NCBI RefSeq assembly: GCF_004342165.1
Contig: NZ_SMAL01000003.1
Location: forward strand, 124,001-188,000
Origin: Natranaerovirga pectinivora
GTDB taxonomy: Bacteria; Bacillota; Clostridia; Lachnospirales; DSM-24629
Reading direction: 5' to 3'
DNA length: 64,000 nt
The stretch's first letter is position 1. Each line of letters starts with the position of its first letter. The position numbers and the translations under genes were made by a program. This document shows, piece by piece, positions 18,491-27,039 of the stretch. The notes under the pieces were generated by a model. It saw only the letters and a program-made list of their open reading frames with translations. It ran no database searches and was not told the origin of the DNA.

Positions 18491-18556
18491 AAAATCCTCC
18501 TCACCTTTTATTATGTTAACTCAACTGCAACTTTAAAACCTTGGAAGTTTTATATA

Positions 18557-20122
18557 TTACTTTTTAAATTCTACATATTCTATATCCACATAACCTTTAG
18601 CTCCAGGAACTTCCTCATCTATTGCAAATATGCCTACTTTTGCACCTACCCACATTGCCTTTTCTGGTGAAAAATACTCTGTTACCACTTCATCTTCTTC
18701 TCCATCTAAACTAATACTAAACTTGCACTCACCTGTATCATAGAATTGAATTTGTAACCAAACAATTTTTTCATTATCCTTTACATTTAGATGTTTCTCC
18801 CATTGTACTTCTTCTTGTAATACACCATCAATTACTTTTGACATAACATATTGAAGATATAGCTCTTCTTTTATCTTTTTTATTCCTAGATATGCGTATT
18901 TTCCTCCCAAAGCAATGACACCTGTCTTTTGCCCTTCTTCTAGACCAAAAACATCCATTTTTACTTCCATTATAAATTCTGGTACTGGTATTTTCTGAGT
19001 CAGTATATTGGCACAGTTCCAAAGAATCTCATTAGGTTTTTTCGTTGGATTAATAGGGAATAGTCTTAGATGTCCTGGTCTTTCTGATGTAGAGTAAAAC
19101 CCTTCTTTTACATTCCCAATCCATTGCCAAGATAATCCTAATCTGCCATTGCTAAAATAATCACTTGATTCTGGTTCTGTAGGCATTACATCAGGACAAC
19201 CTGATGGTTTTCTATATTTTAATACAGGTTCTCCAACACCTTCTTCATTAGGATTCACCCCTATTATTGGCCAATGATTTTCCCAAGTCACAGGTTGCAA
19301 ATGAACAATTCTTCCATATACCCCTTTGTCTTGAAAATGTATAAACCATTCTTCATGACTTGGCGTATCCACCAAACCACCTTGATGAGGTCCATTAATA
19401 TTTGTACTTCCTTGATGCATGACTATTTTTTCTTCGTAAGGCCCTAAAATATGAGTTGACCTTAAAACCGTTTGCCATCCATCTTCCACTCCACCAGCTG
19501 GTGCAAAGATATAATAGTAACCTTCTCTTTTATATACTTTAGGCCCTTCAATAGTAGGTTGTGTGATTGTTCCATCAAAAATGATTATATCTTCACCTAA
19601 ACAAATCGTTCCGTCCATTGACATAGGAAATATCCCAAGTTTACTATTAAAACCAATTCTACTCTTCGCATAACCATGGATGATATAAGCCTTTCCATCG
19701 TCATCCCAAAAAGGACAAGGATCAATAAAACCTTTTCCAGACCATACACATGTTAAAGACGACCATTCTCCTAAAGGATCTTTTGTACTAGTCATAAATA
19801 TGCCTTCATCTGGCATTCCAACAAAAATCCAAAACATATTATTGTGATAACGAATACTAGGTGCCCATATCCCCTTACCATATGCAGGTTGGTTATATGT
19901 ATCAAAGGGTAATTCTTTTACTGCATAATTTTTTATTTCCCAATTCACTAAGTCTTTTGATACAAGGATAGGTAATCCAGGTACACAATTAAAACTAGAT
20001 GCTGTCATATAAAAAGTATCCTCTACTCTTATGACATCTGGATCAGAATAATCCGTAAAAAGTATTGGATTTCTATATTTACCATTTCCTAAATCTGCTT
20101 TCCATAATAAGTTCTCAGCCAT
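18557..20122 (-). CDS. Glycoside hydrolase family 43 beta-xylosidase/arabinosidase-like
   Basis: About 521 residues, without a signal peptide, so probably cytosolic and acting on imported oligosaccharides. The five-bladed propeller domain begins with NPILFTDYSDPDVIRVEDTF, which holds the catalytic-base Asp, then SSFNCVPGLPILVSKDLVNW, FIDPCPFWDDDGKAY and TIEGPKVYKREGYYY with the likely general-acid Glu. A C-terminal beta-sandwich (about residues 340-521) follows, the arrangement seen in GH43 subfamilies close to subfamily 12. The start at 20122 is chosen because GGAGGAG lies just upstream. The exact sugar cannot be read from the sequence. Confidence 0.85.
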   Translation of the reverse strand: MAENLLWKADLGNGKYRNPILFTDYSDPDVIRVEDTFYMTASSFNCVPGLPILVSKDLVNWEIKNYAVKELPFDTYNQPAYGKGIWAPSIRYHNNMFWIFVGMPDEGIFMTSTKDPLGEWSSLTCVWSGKGFIDPCPFWDDDGKAYIIHGYAKSRIGFNSKLGIFPMSMDGTICLGEDIIIFDGTITQPTIEGPKVYKREGYYYIFAPAGGVEDGWQTVLRSTHILGPYEEKIVMHQGSTNINGPHQGGLVDTPSHEEWFIHFQDKGVYGRIVHLQPVTWENHWPIIGVNPNEEGVGEPVLKYRKPSGCPDVMPTEPESSDYFSNGRLGLSWQWIGNVKEGFYSTSERPGHLRLFPINPTKKPNEILWNCANILTQKIPVPEFIMEVKMDVFGLEEGQKTGVIALGGKYAYLGIKKIKEELYLQYVMSKVIDGVLQEEVQWEKHLNVKDNEKIVWLQIQFYDTGECKFSISLDGEEDEVVTEYFSPEKAMWVGAKVGIFAIDEEVPGAKGYVDIEYVEFKK

Positions 20123-20263
20123 TTCTCCTCCATCTTCAATCAAAAGAGACGGTCCTTTTGATTATCATCATTCATTATCATTCTATTTCATCTTAACCTT
20201 ATCATAACAAACCATTATTTATTATACAAGAATTAATCAAGAAGAGCCGTCCCTACTGATTAG

Positions 20264-20297
20264 AAAAGGGATAGCCTAAGCTATCCCTTTTTTGTTT
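20264..20297. terminator. Terminator of the nitrogenase-like operon, stop codon in the loop
   Basis: A 12-bp stem, AAAAGGGATAGC with GCTATCCCTTTT, has the loop CTAA. On the minus strand the loop contains the TAG stop of the NifK-like gene and the stem is followed by TTTTC. The plus strand has a longer T run, so it can work both ways. Confidence 0.7.
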
Positions 20298-21529
20298 TCT
20301 AGTTCTATTAAGTTTTGTATCATAAATAATAAGCCTTTAAACCCTACAAAAGGTGTATATGGATATATATTGCGTTTTACGATATTAGGATTACCTATTT
20401 GAAGGCTGATTTCACTTTGATTTGCTAATTCTAAAGTAGACCCATCTGCTAATATTAAGTAAACTGGTGTTTCACTAAGGTATTCTTCTATTTCAGCTTC
20501 ACTTTTGTCAAAGTCTATTCTAGTAGCATACCTTGGTGGTATTAGATCTTTAATTTTTTTACACATTTTATGTTTTACAATAATCTTTTCAACTTCTAAT
20601 CCCAATTCTTCTACTAGGGATGCTAAACCTACAACGATATCATAATCTCCAACTAAAACCACTTTTTTATTATCCAAAGCTCTAGTCATAAATTTATAAT
20701 TCATTAAATATTTTCTAAGGAGTGTCATCTGCTTTCCAATATATTGTTGGTCTAATTTTAATTGGAATTTTTCTTTAATTTGGTTAATCCATTCCATAGT
20801 GCCTTCTAAACCATATGGCTTACCGTAGTAATAAGGCAAGTTATGTTCTTTTTCAAGATAATCAGCTGCTTTTATGCCTTCTCCTCTTAATACTAGGTTG
20901 AATTCGCTACAGGCAGTATTCTCAATATCATCAACTGAAGTATAAGCTGTAAAAATAGTATTGGATTCGAATCCAAAAGCCTCCTTCATGATGCTTTTTA
21001 TTTCTTCTACATCTGATAAAAAGTTATAGCTGTCTATATTGTTACCAATAATGTTATAACTTCTTAATTTCTTAACTTCTGTTTCTTGAACTATTTCTTT
21101 GCATAATAAATGCATTGTATTCTCTACACCTAAAGCATAATCTCCGCTAAAACCACCTGTAGTTACAGGAATGAGTTTTGCATTTATTTTAGGCTGCATT
21201 TCAAAGCAAACACTTTCTATATCCGTTCCTATAATGGCAGATATTGAAGAAGCCATTATAAAGATGTACTTTGGATTATGTCCAGCATCTATTTCTTCTA
21301 TTGCTTTTTCTAATCGTTCTTGATCCCCAAAAGAGATATCTGTTTCATTGATATGTGTTGTAAAAACATTGGCATTATGTTCCCCATTAAGGCCCATAGT
21401 CCCTTCAATAGCAAAGTGAGTTGTTCCAGCAGGACCAAACTCTATGATATACACATCCTCTATAGAGGTTAACGTCCATAATGTACCCATTCTATCTGAT
21501 GGGGTAGGAAAATATTTATACAGCTCCAT
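20276..21529 (-). CDS. Nitrogenase component 1-type protein, NifK/BchB-like subunit
   Basis: A protein of about 417 residues with the repeated Rossmann-type folds of nitrogenase component 1. It matches the NifK/NifN/BchB side by order and by motifs GPAGTTHF, SSISAIIGTD and TTGGFSGDYA. All three positions that carry P-cluster cysteines in NifK are replaced: an Asp-containing SDRMG near residue 12, Thr36 in GPAGT, and Ser in ASSIS. Any cluster would therefore be held mainly by the partner subunit, as in protochlorophyllide reductase, where an Asp of BchB completes the ligation. The ATG at 21529 is chosen because GGAGG lies eight bases upstream. It overlaps the NifD-like gene by 14 bases, which implies coupled translation and a complex between the two products. 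No NifB or NifEN is present. Confidence 0.85.
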   Translation of the reverse strand: MELYKYFPTPSDRMGTLWTLTSIEDVYIIEFGPAGTTHFAIEGTMGLNGEHNANVFTTHINETDISFGDQERLEKAIEEIDAGHNPKYIFIMASSISAIIGTDIESVCFEMQPKINAKLIPVTTGGFSGDYALGVENTMHLLCKEIVQETEVKKLRSYNIIGNNIDSYNFLSDVEEIKSIMKEAFGFESNTIFTAYTSVDDIENTACSEFNLVLRGEGIKAADYLEKEHNLPYYYGKPYGLEGTMEWINQIKEKFQLKLDQQYIGKQMTLLRKYLMNYKFMTRALDNKKVVLVGDYDIVVGLASLVEELGLEVEKIIVKHKMCKKIKDLIPPRYATRIDFDKSEAEIEEYLSETPVYLILADGSTLELANQSEISLQIGNPNIVKRNIYPYTPFVGFKGLLFMIQNLIELENKKGIA

Positions 21530-22847
21530 GGGCTGCACCTCCTCGTCCTGACATCATTGCTGTCATTTTTCTTTTCAATTCTTCTTGTTGTCTATAAGAT
21601 ACTAATATTTTATTCAGAGTATAAATTGGTACTTCATATCCTATTTGTTTTGTAGAGTCATCTAATGTTACTTGAACAATATCTCTTTTCATTAAATTCA
21701 TAGGGTTTTCATGACCTATATAAAAATTAGGCTTTAATGTATCATAGACTTTTCCCATAGGCGCAATATTGGCTATTTTACTTATGTATGGATTGTAATG
21801 ATGTGCCTTTATTTCATCTATAAAGATGTCATCATTTTCATATAATTCTCTTACTTGAATTAATGCTGGCTCTAACCCTAAATCACATAGAAAACTAGAT
21901 ACCTCAAAAGCCATCATTGGTGTATTTCCATAAATAAATGTTTTGCCTTCTAGTTCCTCTTTTACTGTTTCAATTAATCCATTTAATTCATTTTCCTTCT
22001 CTACCAATTGATCTAAAATGGATATACCTAAAATTTCTTCAATCTTAGAGTACTTCTCTCTAATTCTCTCAACAGATAAGTGCTTACCAAAGAAAACATA
22101 TGGTGTACCAAATGTCTCTTCCATCTTTCTAGCCAATGATAAGGCAATAAAATCAGTCACAATATTTAAACCTGCTTTTGGTACTGTTTTTAATTCCTCA
22201 ATTGTACACTTTGAAGGAATAACTGAATTAATGGTTATGCCTTCTTCTAGTAAAACTTTCATTAATTCTGTATCTTCTACCCCTGATTGTCTATGTCCTA
22301 ATATATTAATGGCTTTTTTATCTATCTCACATTTTTCCATTAATGTAATCAACTTCTCTAAACTTCTTTCCATACCTGGAATATGGCTATTACATTTAAA
22401 ATGTTCTGTTGGCACTACTAGAATTTTTGCATTCACTTCATTCTCTAGTTCTCTTCCTAAACCTTCAACATCTTCACCAATTAATTCTAAAACACAGGTT
22501 GTTACAACCATTATGGCATTGGGTTTGATCTTTGTATCTATTTCTTTTATCACTTCTCTTAGTTTTTTCTCACAACCAAATGTAATATCGTGTTTATTGG
22601 TCACTACTGAGTAAAAATTATCTTTTCCTTTTTGTCTATGATGGGCAAAATTCTTAACATAATAAGTACATTCTTGTGTACCTGCTACTAAAACGACTAA
22701 ATCCTCTATAAAAGAAGCAATCATTGCCACCCCGAATAATGGACAGTGTGTCCCTGGAAAAATAGCATGGGACAATGCGCTTATATCTTCTGTTTTATTA
22801 ATATCATTTAATGTTGAGATTTTAGACAACTGCAATTTTGTGTTCAT
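21516..22847 (-). CDS. Nitrogenase component 1-type protein, NifD/BchN-like subunit
   Basis: A 443-residue protein of the nitrogenase component 1 family. Three cysteines at 35 (GTHCPLFG), 60 (GTQECTYY) and 118 (TTCVLELIGED) have the spacing of the NifD P-cluster or BchN [4Fe-4S] ligands. The FeMo-cofactor ligands of NifD (the C-terminal Cys and His) are not recognisable: Cys152 in FKCNSH lies in the middle. The product therefore probably carries a simple cluster and reduces an organic or metal-organic substrate. It overlaps the upstream ABC ATPase gene by 26 bases and the downstream NifK-like gene. It belongs to the broad group of nitrogenase-like proteins of unknown function outside the chlorophyll, F430 and methylthio-alkane reductase branches; the precise branch needs a tree. 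Confidence 0.85.
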   Translation of the reverse strand: MNTKLQLSKISTLNDINKTEDISALSHAIFPGTHCPLFGVAMIASFIEDLVVLVAGTQECTYYVKNFAHHRQKGKDNFYSVVTNKHDITFGCEKKLREVIKEIDTKIKPNAIMVVTTCVLELIGEDVEGLGRELENEVNAKILVVPTEHFKCNSHIPGMERSLEKLITLMEKCEIDKKAINILGHRQSGVEDTELMKVLLEEGITINSVIPSKCTIEELKTVPKAGLNIVTDFIALSLARKMEETFGTPYVFFGKHLSVERIREKYSKIEEILGISILDQLVEKENELNGLIETVKEELEGKTFIYGNTPMMAFEVSSFLCDLGLEPALIQVRELYENDDIFIDEIKAHHYNPYISKIANIAPMGKVYDTLKPNFYIGHENPMNLMKRDIVQVTLDDSTKQIGYEVPIYTLNKILVSYRQQEELKRKMTAMMSGRGGAAHGAV

Positions 22848-23646
22848 TATTAATACACCTCATTTCACATTCTTTACAAACACCAACAGGATGAATGATA
22901 AATTCATCTGTTACATCTTTTTTTATAAAAACATCCACATTATAAACATCTCTAATGAGTTCCCTTGTTAGAACCTTTGATGGTTCACCTTCTACAACTA
23001 AGTTCCCATCTTTAAGGACCACTACTTTATCACTATATTTTGCTGCTTGGCTTAAATCATGTAAAACCATAATAACAGTAAGCTTTAACTCTTTATTTAA
23101 TTTCTTAACCAGTTCCATAACCTCTAATTGATGACAGATATCTAAATATGTTGTAGGCTCATCTAATAAAAGTATTTTAGGTTGCTGAGCTAGTGCCATT
23201 GCAACCCATACCCTTTGTTTTTCTCCACCTGATAATTCTACAACTCTTTTATTTCTAAATTTATTAATGGAGGTTTGATCCATAGCCCATTGGATAATCT
23301 CTTGATCTTCTTTGTTCCTGGTTTCATACCATTTTTTATGTGGCATTCTTCCATAATAAATTAAATCTTCTACCGTTACATCTTCAGGTGTTCTATTGTA
23401 TTGAGAAAGCGAAGCCATTTTTTTAGCTACTTTTTTCACATTCAAAAGACTCATATCTTCCTTATCTAAGAAAACAGCACCGTCCCTTTGTTTAAGAAAT
23501 CTAGAAATTGTTTTTAATATAGTGGATTTTCCTGAGCCATTTGGTCCAATAATGGATACAATGTTCCCTTCTTCTACACCAAAAGAAAAATCATTCACTA
23601 TAATTTTATGATCATATCCTATACATAAATTTTTTGTTTCTATCAT
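22822..23646 (-). CDS. FecE/BtuD-type ABC transporter ATP-binding protein
   Basis: A 274-residue ATPase of iron-siderophore/heme/cobalamin importers. Walker A is GPNGSGKST (about 34-42), the signature is LSGGEKQRVWVAMALAQQ, Walker B ILLLDEPT, and the H-loop lies in VLHDLSQAAKYSD. The last 18 residues are unusual: CKECEMRC provides three closely spaced cysteines (257, 260, 264) not usual for FecE proteins. The gene overlaps the permease by one base and the NifD-like gene by 26, so importer and reductase are translated together. Confidence 0.92.
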   Translation of the reverse strand: MIETKNLCIGYDHKIIVNDFSFGVEEGNIVSIIGPNGSGKSTILKTISRFLKQRDGAVFLDKEDMSLLNVKKVAKKMASLSQYNRTPEDVTVEDLIYYGRMPHKKWYETRNKEDQEIIQWAMDQTSINKFRNKRVVELSGGEKQRVWVAMALAQQPKILLLDEPTTYLDICHQLEVMELVKKLNKELKLTVIMVLHDLSQAAKYSDKVVVLKDGNLVVEGEPSKVLTRELIRDVYNVDVFIKKDVTDEFIIHPVGVCKECEMRCINNEHKIAVV

Positions 23647-24635
23647 TATGCTCTACCCCTCCTTAATAAATACAAGAAAAACGGTCCTCCAATAACGGCC
23701 ATAATCACACCAACTGGTAATTCAATAGGTTTCATAACTGTTCTTGCAAAGGTATCCCCCATTAAAAGGATGGAGCTTCCTAGCAAAATACTAAAAGGCA
23801 ATAAATATTTATAATCCGAACCAATAAGCAATCTTGCTATATGGGGAACAATCAAACCAACAAATCCAATAATACCAACAACAGCAGTAGAAATCCCTGC
23901 TAAAAATACCGCCACTAATGACAAAAGTACTCTATATTTATTGGTATCTACCCCTAGATTAGATGACATTTCATCTCCTAATTGCAAAATATTTGCCTTT
24001 CTAATACAAAAAAGAGATAAAATTAGCCCAATAAAACTATAGATGGCTAATACCTTTACATCTCCCCATTTTTTTCCTGCCATACTACCATTGACCCAAA
24101 GTAAAACCCCTTGAATTCTATCACTATATAAAATAGATAATAGTGAAGTTCCACCTCCTAAGATAGCATTTATAGCAACCCCTGCTAAGATGATTCTTAA
24201 AGGCTTTATTCCATCTTTCCAAGCCAATATGTAAACTGCAAAACAAGCAATCCCTCCACCAACAAATGCTGCAATAGGAACCAAATAGCTGTATTGGGGA
24301 AATAAAAGCAATATGATAATGGCTACTAAGCTTGCTCCTGCAGAGACCCCAGTTAAACCAGGGTCTGCTAAAGGATTTTGCATAACGGCTTGGAGCAATG
24401 CACCTGCAACAGCAAGATTGGCACCAACCATTATAGCTACTAGTATTCTTGGTAGCCTAATGTTTATAAGAATGTTTCTATCGGAAGTCATATCACTATT
24501 TATAAATGCTTGAAATATTCTATTGTAACTATACTGTACACTTCCCATTCTAATAGATAGTAGTATAAAAAATATGAGAAGAAGCATTGAAGCTATAATA
24601 ACATAGTGTTTTTTTTCCCTTATTTTATCAAACAT
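23646..24635 (-). CDS. FecCD-family ABC transporter permease
   Basis: A 329-residue integral membrane protein with about ten membrane segments. Family motifs include LRLPRILVAIMVGANLAVAGALLQAVMQNPLADP in the first half and VGFVGLIVPHIARLLIG, the coupling region to the ATPase, near residue 265. Such permeases work as homodimers in import of siderophores, heme or corrinoids. It lies between the binding protein gene (10-base gap) and the ATPase gene (one-base overlap). Confidence 0.93.
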   Translation of the reverse strand: MFDKIREKKHYVIIASMLLLIFFILLSIRMGSVQYSYNRIFQAFINSDMTSDRNILINIRLPRILVAIMVGANLAVAGALLQAVMQNPLADPGLTGVSAGASLVAIIILLLFPQYSYLVPIAAFVGGGIACFAVYILAWKDGIKPLRIILAGVAINAILGGGTSLLSILYSDRIQGVLLWVNGSMAGKKWGDVKVLAIYSFIGLILSLFCIRKANILQLGDEMSSNLGVDTNKYRVLLSLVAVFLAGISTAVVGIIGFVGLIVPHIARLLIGSDYKYLLPFSILLGSSILLMGDTFARTVMKPIELPVGVIMAVIGGPFFLYLLRRGRA

Positions 24636-24645
24636 TTAACTTCTC

Positions 24646-25572
24646 CTATTTATAAAGAATTTCTGCCATCTTTTCTAAAGAGTCTTTCGCTCTAACATTT
24701 GCTGTAACACCAAAATAATTATTATCTAAATCGTATACTCTATTGTTTTTAACTGCATCTAAATTCACCCAGAATCCTTGTGCGAACTCTCTTTCAAATG
24801 CGGCTCTAGTTGCTTCTGGTGCAGCATGAGATAATCTTAATATTACATCTGGATTAAGATCTGCTACTGTTTCTAAGCTAAATGGAATATATGGACTAGG
24901 TGGTGCATTTTTTATGTCGTCTGTCACATTAATCCCGCCAAGTTTTTTTACGATACCTCCTGCATAAGATCTTTCTGTTGCTAACATAAAGCTTTCAGGT
25001 GTACCAAATATTATCATTACCCTTGAAACTTCTTTATTTTTTATAGATGCTAAAATTTCTTCTTCTTTGTCTTTCATTTCCTTAACCAATTCACCAGCTC
25101 TATCTTCTTTTCTAAAAAAAGAACCTAACTCTTCAAAGTTTCTCATAACATCATCAAAAGAATTGTTTATTAAAAACATAGTTTCTAAGTTTTGACCTTC
25201 TAATAATGCTTCAATGTTTTCTTTTAAACCATTATCTGAAATATAAAGATCTGCATTTAACGATACAATGAATTCTAAATCAGGACTCATTGCCGTTCCT
25301 ATTTGTGGGATGTTATCATATCTACTTGGTAATTTATGAGCTGTAGAAACAACACCAATAGGTGTAATATCTAATAAGTCTAAAAACTCTGCTGATGCAA
25401 CAGTTCCAGCTATTACTCTTAATGTTTCTACTTCTTCAGGTTCCTCATTAGTTACAACTTCTTGAATCCCATCGCTTACAACAATTGTTGGAGCAACTTC
25501 ATCTTTTTTTGAACAACCTATTACTAATAACCCTAAACTTATGATTAATAAAACACTTAATATTTTTTTCAT
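24646..25572 (-). CDS. Iron-chelate/heme-type substrate-binding lipoprotein (FecB/IsdE-like)
   Basis: A 308-residue lipoprotein (lipobox VIGC near residue 20) with the two-lobed, helix-backbone fold of cluster A-II binding proteins. Seen: DITPIGVVSTAHKLPSRYDNIPQIG in the N-lobe, and SFMLATERSYAGGIVKKLGGINV in the C-lobe, a segment that in IsdE-like heme receptors lies by the ligand pocket. NPDVILRLSHAA follows. It delivers the substrate to the FecCD/FecE proteins encoded next. The ligand cannot be named: siderophore, heme, other tetrapyrrole and corrinoid are all possible. Confidence 0.88.
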   Translation of the reverse strand: MKKILSVLLIISLGLLVIGCSKKDEVAPTIVVSDGIQEVVTNEEPEEVETLRVIAGTVASAEFLDLLDITPIGVVSTAHKLPSRYDNIPQIGTAMSPDLEFIVSLNADLYISDNGLKENIEALLEGQNLETMFLINNSFDDVMRNFEELGSFFRKEDRAGELVKEMKDKEEEILASIKNKEVSRVMIIFGTPESFMLATERSYAGGIVKKLGGINVTDDIKNAPPSPYIPFSLETVADLNPDVILRLSHAAPEATRAAFEREFAQGFWVNLDAVKNNRVYDLDNNYFGVTANVRAKDSLEKMAEILYK

Positions 25573-25577
25573 CTTTC

Positions 25578-26321
25578 TTATTCCTCCATTATTTTCTTAG
25601 CTAAATCAATATAAATATTGCTCATTTCACTTTCTTTAAAAGCTTCCACTACTGTTTTTCCATCATTTTCTGCTTCTTGTACTAAAGGATTTCTTGGTAT
25701 GTAATGAAATATATTTGTATCTATTTCTGTACATAATCTCTCTACTAAGTTCACTTCATTTTCTACATTTTTAGCATTTAGGATTAATCCTTTTAACTTT
25801 GCATAGCCTTTAGATTTAAATTGCTTTACAGCACTTGATATGTTAGATGCTGCATACATTGACATCATTTCTCCTGATGTAACAATGTAAACTTCGTTAG
25901 CATATTGATTTCTAATTGGCATTGCAAACCCCCCACAAACAACATCTCCTAATACATCATAAATAACGATATCAGGATTGTAATTTTCAAAGGCTTCTAG
26001 TTCTTCTAGTTTTTCAAAAGCAGTGATAATACCTCTACCTGCACATCCTATTCCAGGCGTTGGACCTCCTGCTTCTGCACAAAGAACACCATTGTATCCC
26101 TCAAATATGATATCTTCTAACTCAATATCTTCTTTTCCTTTCAATACATCAAGTACTGTTGGGATAAACGCACCTTTCATTAAATTCTTTGTGGAATCTG
26201 CTTTAGGGTCACAACCTACTTGCATGACTTTATACCCTAAGGTTGATAAAGCTGCTGATAAGTTAGATACAGTGGTAGATTTACCTATACCACCTTTTCC
26301 GTATATTGCTATCTTTTTCAT
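25578..26321 (-). CDS. NifH/BchL-like iron protein (ATPase electron donor)
   Basis: A 247-residue dimeric ATPase that in this family carries one bridging [4Fe-4S] cluster and passes electrons to component 1 on ATP hydrolysis. P-loop GKGGIGKST (8-16), [10 protein letters not shown], and cluster cysteines 93 in [13 protein letters not shown] and 129 in [13 protein letters not shown] are all kept, including the arginine of GCAGRG. It is shorter than nitrogenase NifH (about 275-290 residues), mainly at the C-terminus. It is the second gene of the operon, after the flavodoxin, and is followed by the binding protein (five-base gap). It is the obvious electron donor to the NifD/NifK-like pair four genes downstream. 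Confidence 0.93.
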   Translation of the reverse strand: MKKIAIYGKGGIGKSTTVSNLSAALSTLGYKVMQVGCDPKADSTKNLMKGAFIPTVLDVLKGKEDIELEDIIFEGYNGVLCAEAGGPTPGIGCAGRGIITAFEKLEELEAFENYNPDIVIYDVLGDVVCGGFAMPIRNQYANEVYIVTSGEMMSMYAASNISSAVKQFKSKGYAKLKGLILNAKNVENEVNLVERLCTEIDTNIFHYIPRNPLVQEAENDGKTVVEAFKESEMSNIYIDLAKKIMEE

Positions 26322-26335
26322 TACAAACTCCTCAC

Positions 26336-26839
26336 TTAAATTTCTAGTATACCGTTAATAAAGGCTCTAGCTGCTTCAAAATCCTCTTCATTTGGATGTA
26401 AGGCAGCTTCTTGATGTCTTTTTAATCTTTCCTCAGTCATTTGATGAGGTGAATCAGTACTGGCTTGTTTAAACATTTCAGTAATTCTAGGATTAATTTT
26501 CCCCTGACATAAGAAATTACCTAAGACTGTATTGTGTTTTTCTAGAATTTCTGTTACATTTTTCTTAGTTGTTTCTCCATGCTCTGAATCTGGATAAGCA
26601 CCTAATGTTCCAAAGGTGATTACTTTTTTATCTGATAAGGTTTCCATAAAGTGTAACATTTCTTTATTTGGTTTTGCCCTATCAACCCAGTAACCAAGAA
26701 TTAAATTTTCTTCTATTACATCACCTTGAAACTCTTGTAGATCATATATTTTAGTATCTTCAGGCATAGTTTTTAGTATTTCATAGGCTACCTTTTTTGT
26801 ATTACCTGTAGCTGATGAATAAATAATTACAGAACTCAT
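26336..26839 (-). CDS. Flavodoxin-like protein (Flavodoxin_3 type, resembles BilS)
   Basis: A 167-residue flavodoxin-fold protein with the FMN phosphate loop SSATGNTKK at residues 8-16. The middle reads [13 protein letters not shown] and [13 protein letters not shown], then [13 protein letters not shown] and the C-terminal [14 protein letters not shown]. These motifs belong to the Flavodoxin_3 family which, as I recall it, includes BilS, the partner of bilirubin reductase BilR. It heads the operon and may supply electrons to the NifH-like protein or act directly on the imported compound. GGGGG precedes the ATG and a Fur-like box lies just upstream. Confidence 0.85.
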   Translation of the reverse strand: MSSVIIYSSATGNTKKVAYEILKTMPEDTKIYDLQEFQGDVIEENLILGYWVDRAKPNKEMLHFMETLSDKKVITFGTLGAYPDSEHGETTKKNVTEILEKHNTVLGNFLCQGKINPRITEMFKQASTDSPHQMTEERLKRHQEAALHPNEEDFEAARAFINGILEI

Positions 26840-26854
26840 TTCAATCCCCCTAAA

Positions 26855-26869
26855 TGATAATGTTTCTCA
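26855..26869. promoter_or_regulatory. Fur-like box in front of the nitrogenase-like operon
   Basis: TGATAATGTTTCTCA matches the 7-1-7 Fur consensus TGATAAT-N-ATTATCA at 12 of 14 defined positions. It lies 16 bases upstream of the flavodoxin start codon, within the expected 5' untranslated region. Confidence 0.5.
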
Positions 26870-26974
26870 ATTGAACTTGCATCTCAAATAATACACTATT
26901 TTTCCTTTTCTTTACATCACTATATTTTGATTTTTTATAATATCTTTTGAACTTCTGTTTAATGTTAATTTGTA

Positions 26975-27018
26975 TTTACACTTTTAAAATAAAATGTTAT
27001 TATTGATAATGATTATCA
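26975..27018 (+). promoter_or_regulatory. AraC-gene promoter with a perfect Fur box
   Basis: TTTACA (26975-26980), a 17-base spacer and TATTAT (26998-27003) form a sigma-A promoter. Directly after it, 27004-27018 is TGATAATGATTATCA, a perfect 7-1-7 Fur site covering the expected transcription start. Confidence 0.8.
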
Positions 27019-27039
27019 TTTTAAAAAGAGGGGTGTGTT

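Noticed and set aside
20160-20190. Fur-like box upstream of the GH43 gene
   Set aside because: TTATCA-like words occur, but they are arranged as direct and not inverted halves, and a sugar hydrolase is an unlikely target. Probably chance in AT-rich DNA.
22018-22614. 198-codon open frame on the plus strand
   Set aside because: It lies fully inside the NifD-like gene on the other strand, has no ribosome binding site, and its product shows no family pattern.
20276-26321. True nitrogen-fixation cluster
   Set aside because: NifH, NifD and NifK relatives are present, but P-cluster cysteines are missing in the K subunit, FeMo-cofactor ligands are absent, and there is no NifB, NifE or NifN.
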